Shown here: one piece after another, positions 46,698 to 55,652 of the stretch | Layout of the letters: every line of letters begins with the position of its first letter | Numbering within the stretch: the first letter of the stretch is position 1 | From: Ignavibacteria bacterium | GTDB lineage: Bacteria > Bacteroidota > Ignavibacteria > Tepidaquicellales > Tepidaquicellaceae | NCBI GenBank assembly: GCA_016716125.1 | Contig: JADJWZ010000003.1 | Location: 1-64,000, forward strand | Direction of reading: 5' to 3' | Length of the DNA: 64,000 bases | Translations under genes and position numbers: made by a program | Notes under the pieces: generated by a model | Databases searched by the model: none | Told to the model about the DNA's origin: nothing | The model's input: the letters and a program-made list of their open reading frames with translations, nothing else

Positions 46698-47096
46698 ATG
46701 AAAACAGATCTCGGAAGGGCTGTAGTTCTGGTAAATGATTATGACGAAGCCTTTGAATTCTATAAAGAAAATTTCAACTGTAAAAAATTTTTTGACATAA
46801 CGCAGAGCGACGGAAAGAGATATCTTCACATTTCCTTCGGCGGTGAATCAAGGTCAGGACTGTGGTTTGTAAAAGCGGAAACAGAAGACCAAAAAAGCAG
46901 GGTCGGTAATCAGACAGCCGGAATGCCTTTAGTTGTTCTCTATACAGATTCTCTGGAAGAAATGACAGAAAGTCTTTCGGAAAAAGGCGTTAAGTTTAAA
47001 GCTGAACCAATGATTACCGATGATTACATGTCAGTTCACGTTTATGATCTTTACGGAAATGAAATTATTATTGTACAGTTACTGCCCGGAGAATAG
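46698..47096 (+). CDS. glyoxalase/VOC-superfamily protein
   Basis: This is a 132-residue single VOC domain pair: GRAVVLVNDYDEAFEFYKEN at the start, and DDYMSVHVYDLYGNEIIIVQ at the end with the metal-ligand glutamate in GNEIIIVQ. It belongs to the group of lyase/dioxygenase-fold proteins that includes resistance proteins; substrate and activity are unknown. It heads a plus-strand run with the DUF4406-like and SRPBCC genes. Confidence 0.85.
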   Translation: MKTDLGRAVVLVNDYDEAFEFYKENFNCKKFFDITQSDGKRYLHISFGGESRSGLWFVKAETEDQKSRVGNQTAGMPLVVLYTDSLEEMTESLSEKGVKFKAEPMITDDYMSVHVYDLYGNEIIIVQLLPGE

Positions 47097-47121
47097 TTTT
47101 CGTATCAAAAAATATTTGAAT

Positions 47122-47454
47122 ATGATTATCGGAATTGCAGGTCCCTATTCTGCTGACACAGATGAAGAAAGAAAGAAAAATCTTAATGCGATGAATGACG
47201 CCGCCGCTGAAGTTCTCGCGCTCGGACATATTCCTCTCATCGGTGTCAATGCCGCTTTACCTGTTCTAGAAAGATCGGATACAGCAGACAGATATAAAGC
47301 AATTATGGATATCTCAATGGCGGTGATAGATAAATGTGACGCTATACTTATCATCGGCGAAAGTCCGGGAGCAGACAGGGAAAGAGATCATGTGAGATCA
47401 AAAGGACTGCCCGTTTACTATTCTCTTTCTGAAATTCCAACGGTAAACAAATAA
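47122..47454 (+). CDS. DUF4406-like protein (nucleoside deoxyribosyltransferase fold)
   Basis: The 110-residue product starts at ATG 47122 (MIIGIAGPYSADTDEERKKN). It has the fold markers AGPYSADTDEE, ALGHIPLIGVNAALPVLE, DKCDAILIIGESPGADRERD and GLPVYYSLSEIP. The DUF4406 group resembles 2'-deoxyribosyltransferases, but no activity is proved. A longer frame that starts at 47020 inside the VOC gene is less likely. It lies 25 bases after VOC and six bases before the SRPBCC gene. Confidence 0.8.
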   Translation: MIIGIAGPYSADTDEERKKNLNAMNDAAAEVLALGHIPLIGVNAALPVLERSDTADRYKAIMDISMAVIDKCDAILIIGESPGADRERDHVRSKGLPVYYSLSEIPTVNK

Positions 47455-47459
47455 ATTTT

Positions 47460-47957
47460 ATGACAGAAAAAAATTTCAGCAGCGAAGAGTTTTCACATGG
47501 CATTTTACTTAAAGCTACTCCGGAAGAAGTCTTCGGTTATCTTTCCACAGGAACAGGGATCTCGAAATGGTTTATCGGCAGCGCAAATTATTTTTATGAT
47601 GCAAAAAGCATCCGTCTGGGAAATGAGTCAGCAGAGAAAGGAGATTCTTTCCTTTGGAAATGGCTCAATAAAGATCTTGAATTAAAAGGTCTTGTGACAG
47701 GATCTGTAAAAGATAAGTCCTTTGGATTTACTTTCGGTCCGTCTTTTTTAGTTGATATGAATTTATCTGAATCAGATAAAAGAACTAAGCTGACTCTTAC
47801 TCAAAAGTATCAGGACTCCGCTGTCAAAAATGAATTCGCTTACATTAACTGCTGCGTGTGCTGGGTTTTCTTCCTCACAAATCTTAAATCAGTGATCGAA
47901 AATAATATTGATCTCAGAGAAACTGAAGCTGATAATGAATTACTTGTTAACAGATGA
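47460..47957 (+). CDS. SRPBCC/AHSA1-like lipid-binding-fold protein
   Basis: The 165-residue product has the pattern of an SRPBCC (START-like) domain: LLKATPEEVFGYLSTGTGIS, KWFIGSANYFYD, then GSVKDKSFGFTFG and RTKLTLTQKYQDS, ending with the long C-terminal helix NEFAYINCCVCWVFFLTNL. These bind hydrophobic ligands or act with Hsp90-like partners, and the ligand is unknown. It shares the plus-strand run with VOC and DUF4406-like genes. Confidence 0.75.
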   Translation: MTEKNFSSEEFSHGILLKATPEEVFGYLSTGTGISKWFIGSANYFYDAKSIRLGNESAEKGDSFLWKWLNKDLELKGLVTGSVKDKSFGFTFGPSFLVDMNLSESDKRTKLTLTQKYQDSAVKNEFAYINCCVCWVFFLTNLKSVIENNIDLRETEADNELLVNR

Positions 47958-48143
47958 TCCATTTTGCCGGATAGAAAAAATTCAAAAATAATATTCAGGA
48001 CTGTTACAGTTTTCTTTGTCTGTCATTCATTTGTTTACTCTGTATTTTCCCCTTCCCCATATATTTAACATTGTAATTATAGCTCAATGTGAGTAATTTG
48101 TCATAATTTCAAATTAAAAGTTTAAAAATAATATATTCAGTAA

Positions 48144-48956
48144 ATGAGTGATAAATCCCACCTGAACGGAAAATTTAACAATATACTGGTTTCGGAAATT
48201 GAAAACCCCAAAGGTCTTAAGGTTGGTTTGATACAGCTTAACAGACCTGACGCGCTTAACGCTTTGAATATTGATCTGATGAAAGAAGTCGTAGAAACTC
48301 TTGAGTCATTTGACAAAGACGCTGATACCGGATGCATGGTGCTGACGGGAAATGCCAAAGCATTCGCCGCAGGCGCTGATATAAAGGAGATGGCAGATGC
48401 CACAGCGATCGAGATGCTGCTCAGGGATCAGTTCGCAAGATGGGACAGGATCAGGAAAATTAAAAAGCCGGTAATAGCTGCTGTCAGCGGATTTGCGCTT
48501 GGCGGCGGATGTGAACTGGCAATGACCTGTGATATGATCATTGCGGCAAAGAGCGCTAAGTTCGGTCAGCCTGAAATTAATCTCGCTGTCATTCCCGGCG
48601 CAGGCGGAACACAGCGCCTTACAAAAGCAGTCGGCAAAGCCCGCGCAATGGAAATGATACTTACGGGAAAAATGTTTACGGCGGATGAAATGTTTGAAGC
48701 AGGTCTTGTAACCCGGGTAGTCGAAAATGAAATTTATCTGGATGAAGCGGTTGAACTCGCTAAAGAAATTTCTTCCAAGCCTACTATCGCAGTACAGCTT
48801 GCTAAAGAATGTATATTGAAATCGTTTGACTCCACTATAGAAGCCGGTCTTGAATTCGAAAGAAAAAATTTCTATCTGCTTTTTGCAACGGAAGATAAGT
48901 TTGAAGGAATGAAAGCTTTTGTTGAAAAACGGAAAGCAGACTGGAAGGGCAGATAA
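48144..48956 (+). CDS. enoyl-CoA hydratase/isomerase (crotonase family)
   Basis: The 270-residue product has LIQLNRPDALNALNIDLMKE, an oxyanion-hole region NAKAFAAGADIKEM, the glutamate-bearing GFALGGGCELAMTCD and FGQPEINLAVIPGAGGTQRL, and the C-terminal helix set typical of crotonases. It adds water to 2-enoyl-CoA in fatty-acid beta-oxidation, or a related reaction. Both glutamates expected of a hydratase (CELAM and PEINL) are present. It is followed five bases later by the S1C protease gene, which is functionally unrelated. Confidence 0.92.
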   Translation: MSDKSHLNGKFNNILVSEIENPKGLKVGLIQLNRPDALNALNIDLMKEVVETLESFDKDADTGCMVLTGNAKAFAAGADIKEMADATAIEMLLRDQFARWDRIRKIKKPVIAAVSGFALGGGCELAMTCDMIIAAKSAKFGQPEINLAVIPGAGGTQRLTKAVGKARAMEMILTGKMFTADEMFEAGLVTRVVENEIYLDEAVELAKEISSKPTIAVQLAKECILKSFDSTIEAGLEFERKNFYLLFATEDKFEGMKAFVEKRKADWKGR

Positions 48957-48961
48957 ATCCA

Positions 48962-50612
48962 ATGTCAGATACATATCAAAAATTAATATCGCGTTTATTA
49001 TTTCTCACAGTGAAAATGTTTTTACTGCTGTTCATAATTTTTATAAATCCGGTTTCTGAAAACACATTTTCTCAGGATGATTCTGAGAGTCCGGAATCAA
49101 TGATAAAAGACGATGAGTTTAATGCTGAACAGATAATTGACAATAATAAGGAGGCATTAATCTCCATATGGTTTCCGGATAATAATTTTTATTCATATAA
49201 TCTTGCAAGATATATTGATACTACGGTTCTCAACGGCAGCGGATTTCTTCTTTCTGAAGACGGTCTCATTGGTACAAACTATCATGTAATTGAAAACATT
49301 GACAGTCTGATAGTAAAAACCAGCAACGGTAATTTTTTTCATGCGGAAAGAATAATGACTGATGAGAGTAATGATTTTGCTCTTATCAAAATTGTGAACA
49401 CATCCGGTATAACTTTTCAGCCTGTTGAGCTGGGAAACTCGGATGATGTAAAAGCCGGTCAGGAAGTTTTTGCTATCGGCAGTCCGCTGGGATTTGAATA
49501 TACAATTTCATCAGGCATTGTCGCCGCATTGCGTGAAAACGAGAAAGTAGATTTCAGCGATCCTTACACCTATGCTTCAAATGAAAAAACATTTGAAAAA
49601 GTAATTCAGATCACAGCCGCAATATCTCCGGGAAACAGCGGAGGAGCTTTGTTTAACAGGAAAGGTGAAGTCATAGGAATTACAACATATACTTATTCCG
49701 GATACGGAAATCTTAATTTTGCCGTAGCCATAAATACTTTTAAAAAGTTTATGGATGCTGCCCTGAACAGCGATGGTGAAATTACGGAAGATCTTATTTT
49801 AAAAAAAGAAGATGACCTCTTCAACTCTTATTTTAAGAACGCCGTGAATCTTAAATATCAGCTTTCGTCCGACTGGTATTATACCAGACTGAAAGACTCT
49901 CTTAAAAGTGTTGACGAATACGTGCTGAGACAGGATTCCTCAAATAAGGTAAAGTTCGGCAAGATTGAAAATCTGCTCGGGATGTGTATTGATATGAAAC
50001 CGGATTCATTTTATGTATATGAAGAATTGCTTGATCTGTATGTAAATACGGAGAATGCAGAAAAGACGGAAGAGCTGTATAAAAAAATACTCGGCAAATT
50101 TGATTCTGACAGTCTTCTCAATCAGATATCATCAAAGCTTGCGTCAGCTTATACTAACTCCGGAAAGTATGATGAGGCGTTGAAATTTTATAACAAGATG
50201 CTTGATCAGGACAAGACGTTATACTATATAAATTATCAGATTGCCTACATTCATGAAGAGAAAAAAGATTTTAAAAAAGCGGTGGAAGAGTATAATAAAA
50301 TTTTAAGATATGATCCGAATTACAGTCAGGTTTATACACGCCTTGGTAAGATCTATTTTGAAGAATACGGCGAACTGAAAAAAAGCAAAATCGTACCTGG
50401 AAAAAAGCTATTTCAAAGAACTTGAACATACCGGCTTTCCGCCATATGATACTGATCTTTTGTATTATCTGGGAATGATAGCGGTAAGGGAAGAGAAAAA
50501 GCTTGAAGCGATTCTTTATTACATGGATCTGAAAACAAGCGGGGGTTACGATGAGGCTTCCAATAAAAAGAAATCCAGGTTACTCAGAGAAATTAAAAAA
50601 CTTGATGAATGA
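48962..50612 (+). CDS. S1C (DegP/HtrA-like) serine protease fused to TPRs, with a frameshift near 50384
   Basis: A signal or anchor helix (residues about 15-30) is followed by a trypsin-like domain with the triad: His 108 in GTNYHVI, Asp 138 in NDFALIKI and Ser 226 in SPGNSGGALFN. No PDZ domain is seen; instead several TPRs follow from about residue 330. The open frame ends at 50425. After a seven-A run (50378-50384), the next frame continues the TPRs (SYFKELEHTGFPPYDTDLLY, LGMIAVREEKKLEAILYYMD) to the stop at 50612. One extra A, by error or by mutation, explains the break. It is expected to act in the envelope. Confidence 0.82.
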
Positions 50613-50651
50613 TTTTAAAAAATTAATATTAACGGAAATAAAAATTTTAAT

Positions 50652-52409
50652 ATGATTAAAAAGTTTGATGTGGTAATAGTAGGAGCGGGCGGCGCCGGAC
50701 TAAGAGCGGCTGTTGAAATTCCGGATGAATATTCATGCGCCGTGATCTCAAAAGTATTTCCGACTCGGTCTCATACAGGTACGGCGCAGGGAGGTGTCTG
50801 TGCTGCGCTTTCGAATATGGAAGATGACAGCTGGGAAAATCATGCTTTTGATACTGTAAAAGGAAGTGATTATCTCGGAGATCAGGATAGTATTGAAGTT
50901 ATGTGTAAAGACGCTATCAGAGCGATAATGGAGCTTGAACATATGGGAATGCCGTTCAGCAGAAATGAAGACGGAAAGATAGCGCAAAGACAATTCGGCG
51001 GTCATACAAAACCCGCTGATATGAATGATCCTTACGGAAAAAGAGTGTCTGTAAAAAGAGCGTGTTATTCGGCGGACAGAACGGGACATGTTATGCTGCA
51101 GACGCTGTATGAGAATTCTATTAAGAATCAGGTTACATTCTTTTCGGAATATTTTGTTACCGAGCTCCTGATGGAAGACGGTGTGTGCAAAGGAGTTGTA
51201 GCGTTTGATATTGCAACAAGCGAGCTGCATATATTTCAGGCAAAGGCGGTTCTCATTGCAACCGGCGGATACGGCAGAGTTTTCAGGATCACATCGAATT
51301 CGCATGCAGGCACAGGTGACGGAATGGCTCTGGTATATAAAGCCGGACTACCGCTTGAAGATATGGAGTTCTTTCAGTTTCATCCGACAGGTTTATGGAA
51401 ACTCGGAATTCTTGTCAGCGAAGCTGCAAGAGGCGAGGGCGGGATTTTAAAGAATAAGGACGGTGAGAGATTTATGATCAGATACGCTCCTACCGTTATG
51501 GATCTGGCTCCGAGAGATATGGTTTCAAGAGCTATCATCACGGAGATCAGGGAAGGCAGAGGGATCAGAGGCAGCGACGGAACGGATTATGTATTGCTTG
51601 ACTTAACTCATCTTGGTAAAGAAGTTATTGATGATAAACTTCCTGAGATAACAGGATTTGCACGGACATATCTCGGAGTCGAACCAACTACAGACCCGAT
51701 CCCGATTCAGCCGACTGCGCATTATGCAATGGGCGGAATACCGACAAATGTAAACTGTGAAGTTCTGCTGAATGAGGACGGTGATATTGTAAGAGGACTT
51801 TACGCCGCGGGTGAATGCGCATGCGTTTCCGTTCACGGCGGAAACAGGCTCGGCACGAATTCACTGCTTGACCTTGTAGTATTCGGCAGACGAGGAGGCA
51901 AAGCAATTCATGAATTTTTAAAAACAGCTTCATTCGGCGAGCTTAATGAGCACGCAGGCAGAGATACCAACGAAACCATAAAAAATCTGATGGACAGCAA
52001 TGGCAATGAAAAAATTTCCAACATCAGAACTGAATTACAGAACAGTATGATGGAAGACTGCGGTGTCTTCAGAACGGATGAAGGTCTCAGGAAAATGATC
52101 TCGAAACTAAAAGAGCTCAGAGAAAGATATAAAAATATTGCAGTTCAGGATAAAAGCAGAGTATTCAATACGGATCTGGTGGAAGCGCTTGAGCTTGAGA
52201 ATTTATTGCTGACTGCCGAAGCAACTGTTTACGGAGCTTATGCGAGACATGAAAGCAGAGGCGCTCATACAAGAGAAGATTTTCCGGTACGGGATGATCA
52301 GAACTGGATGAAACATACTTTCGCATTCAGGAAAGAAGAACAGGATCCTGAATTAAAATTTAAGCCGGTTGTCGTAACGCGATATCAGCCGATGGAAAGA
52401 AAGTACTGA
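50652..52409 (+). CDS. sdhA: succinate dehydrogenase/fumarate reductase flavoprotein subunit
   Basis: The 585-residue product has the FAD dinucleotide motif VVIVGAGGAGLRAAVEI, the flavin-linking region SHTGTAQGGVCAAL, DMEFFQFHPTGLWK, GEGGILKNKDGERF, HYAMGGIPTNVN, GECACVSVHGGNRLGTNSLL and the C-terminal ARHESRGAHTREDFP. It oxidises succinate or reduces fumarate with SdhB. The membrane subunits (sdhC, sdhD) are not next to it; upstream is the S1C protease. Downstream an unrelated secreted protein gene starts one base after its stop and separates it from sdhB. Confidence 0.96.
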   Translation: MIKKFDVVIVGAGGAGLRAAVEIPDEYSCAVISKVFPTRSHTGTAQGGVCAALSNMEDDSWENHAFDTVKGSDYLGDQDSIEVMCKDAIRAIMELEHMGMPFSRNEDGKIAQRQFGGHTKPADMNDPYGKRVSVKRACYSADRTGHVMLQTLYENSIKNQVTFFSEYFVTELLMEDGVCKGVVAFDIATSELHIFQAKAVLIATGGYGRVFRITSNSHAGTGDGMALVYKAGLPLEDMEFFQFHPTGLWKLGILVSEAARGEGGILKNKDGERFMIRYAPTVMDLAPRDMVSRAIITEIREGRGIRGSDGTDYVLLDLTHLGKEVIDDKLPEITGFARTYLGVEPTTDPIPIQPTAHYAMGGIPTNVNCEVLLNEDGDIVRGLYAAGECACVSVHGGNRLGTNSLLDLVVFGRRGGKAIHEFLKTASFGELNEHAGRDTNETIKNLMDSNGNEKISNIRTELQNSMMEDCGVFRTDEGLRKMISKLKELRERYKNIAVQDKSRVFNTDLVEALELENLLLTAEATVYGAYARHESRGAHTREDFPVRDDQNWMKHTFAFRKEEQDPELKFKPVVVTRYQPMERKY

Positions 52410-52410
52410 T

Positions 52411-53205
52411 TTGAATTTTAGTATATGTTTAAATATTACAAAACTTTTTTTAGTTTTACTTACGGCTGTTCTTTTATTTTCCGCAAAAGGTTTTACGCAG
52501 GTTGAAGATCTTAATGTAAAATTCGGTAAGTATAATTTTCAAACAAAATTCGATGCTGAAGAATACATTACTACATTAAAGGTTTTGAGAGAAGGTAAAA
52601 AAATTTATGAGGAAAAATATTACGATCTGATTCCTGAAATTAAAGCAGAGGATCTTGACGGAGACGGAAAGAAGGAAATTCTGATAGCAATGTACAGCGG
52701 CGGCGCTCACTGCTGCACTAATTTATTTGCAGGTAAAATAAGCAAAGGAAAATTTATTCTTACAGATTCAATCTACTGGGGAAATTCATTTTTCAGAATG
52801 GAGGATCTGAATGCAGACGGAAAGCAGGAATTTACAGGGGTAAATGATGTCTATGCGTATATTTTTACAAACTATGCGCAGTCAAAATTTCCCGTTTTGA
52901 TTTATGCATATGAGAATGACAGGTTTATAAAAGTTACGGAAAAATTTCCGGATGTAATAAACGAAAGATTAACTGATCTGAAGAAAGAACTTGAAGAATA
53001 TAAAAACATCTTGTGTGAAGAAGCGGGAGCCGAAACATTTAATACCGATGCAGGCGCGGTGAAAGCAATACTCGCTGCTATTACGGAAGAGTATATGTCG
53101 CTCGGAAAGATCGAAGAAGGTTATAAACTGATTGATGAATTTTATAAATGTCCGGACTTGGAAATTTTTAAGGATAATTTAAGGAATGATTTTTTACTGA
53201 AATAA
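52411..53205 (+). CDS. secreted protein with FG-GAP/EF-hand-like calcium motifs, between sdhA and sdhB
   Basis: The 264-residue product, read from TTG 52411, has a signal peptide (KLFLVLLTAVLLFSAKGFTQ). It then has two calcium-loop-like repeats: EDLDGDGKKEILIAMYSGGA (DxDxDG) and EDLNADGKQEFTGVND. Between them is a CC pair in GAHCCTNLF. The rest is helical. The start one base after the sdhA stop (TGA, T, TTG) suggests coupling with sdhA. I do not recognise a family beyond VCBS/FG-GAP-like loops. It should be periplasmic or at the surface. A role in succinate dehydrogenase is not shown; only the position implies it. Confidence 0.8.
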   Translation: MNFSICLNITKLFLVLLTAVLLFSAKGFTQVEDLNVKFGKYNFQTKFDAEEYITTLKVLREGKKIYEEKYYDLIPEIKAEDLDGDGKKEILIAMYSGGAHCCTNLFAGKISKGKFILTDSIYWGNSFFRMEDLNADGKQEFTGVNDVYAYIFTNYAQSKFPVLIYAYENDRFIKVTEKFPDVINERLTDLKKELEEYKNILCEEAGAETFNTDAGAVKAILAAITEEYMSLGKIEEGYKLIDEFYKCPDLEIFKDNLRNDFLLK

Positions 53206-53226
53206 ATTACAATTTTATAAAAGAAT

Positions 53227-53937
53227 ATGGACATACAGGTAAAAATTTTAAGATACGATCCGGATAAAAACAGCGAACCGTATTATCAGGATTTCAATGT
53301 AAAAGGCGTTAGCGAAGACTGGCGCTTACTGGATGTGCTCCACGAGATCAAATGGAATTATGACTCATCGCTGACATTCAGAAGATCCTGCGCTCACGGG
53401 ATCTGCGGCAGCGACGGAATGAAAGTAAACGGCAGGAACAGACTTGCCTGCGCGCTTCTGCTAAAATACATCAACACAAAAAAACCGATAGTCATAGAGC
53501 CGCTTCCTTTCTTGCCGATAATAAAAGATCTTGTAGTCGACATGTCAAGCTTTTTCAATAAGTACGAAGTCATAAAGCCATATCTTATTACAAATACTCC
53601 TCCGCCTCCTGACAGCGAGAGGCTTCAGTCAAATGAAGATGCCGAAAAACTTTTCGAATCAGCAAAATGCATATTGTGCGCATGCTGCACAACGAGCTGT
53701 CCTTCGACCTGGACAAATGAAAATTATCTCGGTCCGGCCGCTATGCTCAAAGCTTACAGATTTATTAATGATACGAGAGATGAAGGCGCTGATGAAAGGC
53801 TTGATATACTTGACACTCCCGACGGTATCTGGAGATGTCATACTATTTTTAACTGTATCGAAGCATGCCCGAAAGAAATAAATATTACATGGCATCTTTC
53901 TCAGCTGAAGAAAAGGATCTCTTCAAGAGAAATGTAA
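53227..53937 (+). CDS. sdhB: succinate dehydrogenase/fumarate reductase iron-sulfur subunit
   Basis: The 236-residue product carries the [2Fe-2S] site (CAHGICGSDGMKVNGRNRLAC, broken as CAHGICG then RNRLAC). It also has the two C-terminal cluster motifs, CILCACCTTSCPS and CHTIFNCIEACPKEI, for the [4Fe-4S] and [3Fe-4S] clusters. It passes electrons from SdhA to quinone through the membrane subunits. It follows the unknown secreted gene by 21 bases. A hairpin at 53952 ends the block. sdhC and sdhD are not in the window. Confidence 0.96.
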   Translation: MDIQVKILRYDPDKNSEPYYQDFNVKGVSEDWRLLDVLHEIKWNYDSSLTFRRSCAHGICGSDGMKVNGRNRLACALLLKYINTKKPIVIEPLPFLPIIKDLVVDMSSFFNKYEVIKPYLITNTPPPPDSERLQSNEDAEKLFESAKCILCACCTTSCPSTWTNENYLGPAAMLKAYRFINDTRDEGADERLDILDTPDGIWRCHTIFNCIEACPKEINITWHLSQLKKRISSREM

Positions 53938-53951
53938 AATAAAATATAAAA

Positions 53952-53992
53952 GGCGAAAAAATATTCTGAGTTGATATAAATATTTTTTCGCC
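53952..53992. terminator. inverted repeat between convergent sdhB and the FAD-binding gene
   Basis: GGCGAAAAAATAT pairs with ATATTTTTTCGCC around 15 bases. There is no T tail beyond the stem, but internal T and A runs could serve both strands. Confidence 0.55.
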
Positions 53993-54079
53993 GGTAATAA
54001 AGTTGATACTATTTCAGATTACAAATTTCTAACCGTGATTTATCAGTACATTACTTTTATATACCCTTTCAGATATCAG

Positions 54080-55501
54080 TTACAATGTTTCTGCATTTTT
54101 TACTTCCTGAGAATGCTTCGCAACTTTTAATTTATCCGCTAATTTTTCCGCCTGTCCCCTGAGCTCGTTCACTGCTGTGCTTTCCCATAACTCTCCTTTC
54201 AGATTTGATCCTAAGGTAAATAAACCTGTATGAGGTCTGCCTTGCGGATCTAATACCTGAAAAGTTTCCGTGTCTGCGGTAATTCCCAGTTTGAGTTTGT
54301 CCTGTGTAAGAATTCCTTTTATAAGACAATTCTTCAGAAAACTTTTTTCAACATTCATCAGATCAGTTTCCGGACCGGTGCAGTTTATGATACGTGATAC
54401 ATTTAATGTATGCATCTTGTGATCATGATGATTAAAATATTCAACCGAAACAAATTTATCTGATTCGGTAATATCAATTATCTTTCCTGAATTTATATGG
54501 AGTCTGCCTTCTATCTGAAGCTTCTGGATTTTGTCGTGCATGTGAAGCGGGATCCTGTGACGCGCTACTCCCCACAGGTGTCGCAGACGTGACATAAATA
54601 ATTCTTTCTCGCTGTCGGTAAAATTTTTCCATATCTTCTGCGTGTGCGGTCTGAGTGAATCAATTACAGGTTCTGCCGAAACACCGTATTCCCTCACTGT
54701 CTTAATATGCCTGTTTACCAGTCTGACAAGTTCAAACAAAGATAAATTATCGGTAAGCTCTTCAGTCAGCTTGTTATACTTCAGTCCGTTGTGTCTGTGC
54801 GGTAAAATGTTAAACCCATTCGGCGATATCGAAAATATTTCACCCTTGAAACCCTGCTCCAGTAATCCGATAACAGTATCAACCATTGTCAGTCCGTTCC
54901 CGATCAGTAATACCGGAAGATCATTTTTTAAATTTTTTACCGAATCAATCAGCCAGGGGTTTTGGTAATAATTTTTACTTTTATAAAATTCATTATTTAT
55001 CACAGCCGGATTTCGCGGTATCTGATTACCGGTAGCTATTATACATTCGTCAAATATCAGATTGTTTTCGTTTTCCAACAGCAAAGATACAGAGTTTTCA
55101 TTTACGTCCAGATCAATTACAAAACTGTCGATAACATTTACATCAATTCCTTTTGATTCAGCGATCTTAATTGTTTCAGCCCAGATCTCCGTAAGATATT
55201 CGCCGTAAAGCTTTCTCGGTAAAAATGAATTTGCAATAAGAGTTTTGTCTCTGTCCTGAAATTCATGTCTCGACATTACCCAATCCAGAAAGTGGTCCGG
55301 ATTGTCAGGATATGCGCTCATTTTTCCGGTGATAACATTCAGTATATGTTTGTCCGAATACGGATTGTAAGCAACGCCTTTATTAAACGTTTCTCTTTCA
55401 TTGATAATTGTGATCACGAACGGAGCGGTTGATTTTGTTATCAGCTGGACAGCAGTCATTGTTCCGGTAAAACCGCCGCCGATGATTCCGATTTTATTCA
55501 T
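54080..55501 (-). CDS. FAD/NAD(P)-binding oxidoreductase (YdhS-like)
   Basis: The 473-residue product begins with a dinucleotide-binding motif (IGIIGGGFTGTMTAVQLITK), then GVAYNPYSDKHILNVITGKM. A second nucleotide-binding region is LPVLLIGNGLTMVDTVIGLL. RIINCTGPETDLMNVEKSF and LGSNLKGELWESTAVNELRG lie near the C terminus. This pattern fits the FAD-NAD(P)-binding family (DUF/NAD_binding_9) of YdhS/HcaD-like proteins, whose reaction is unknown. It is convergent with sdhB and divergent from nothing; the next minus-strand gene starts at 57818. Confidence 0.85.
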   Translation of the reverse strand: MNKIGIIGGGFTGTMTAVQLITKSTAPFVITIINERETFNKGVAYNPYSDKHILNVITGKMSAYPDNPDHFLDWVMSRHEFQDRDKTLIANSFLPRKLYGEYLTEIWAETIKIAESKGIDVNVIDSFVIDLDVNENSVSLLLENENNLIFDECIIATGNQIPRNPAVINNEFYKSKNYYQNPWLIDSVKNLKNDLPVLLIGNGLTMVDTVIGLLEQGFKGEIFSISPNGFNILPHRHNGLKYNKLTEELTDNLSLFELVRLVNRHIKTVREYGVSAEPVIDSLRPHTQKIWKNFTDSEKELFMSRLRHLWGVARHRIPLHMHDKIQKLQIEGRLHINSGKIIDITESDKFVSVEYFNHHDHKMHTLNVSRIINCTGPETDLMNVEKSFLKNCLIKGILTQDKLKLGITADTETFQVLDPQGRPHTGLFTLGSNLKGELWESTAVNELRGQAEKLADKLKVAKHSQEVKNAETL

Positions 55502-55652
55502 TTTATTAAAATTAATTGATAAAATTTAAAAGAATTATTTATACTTGTTAACCCTGAAACCGTTCATAGGGTCAGAGTAATAATTGTTAAGGATCTTGTT
55601 TGGTAAAATTACCATTCACACTTATTTATTTCAATTCTGAATTTTTAAAGTT

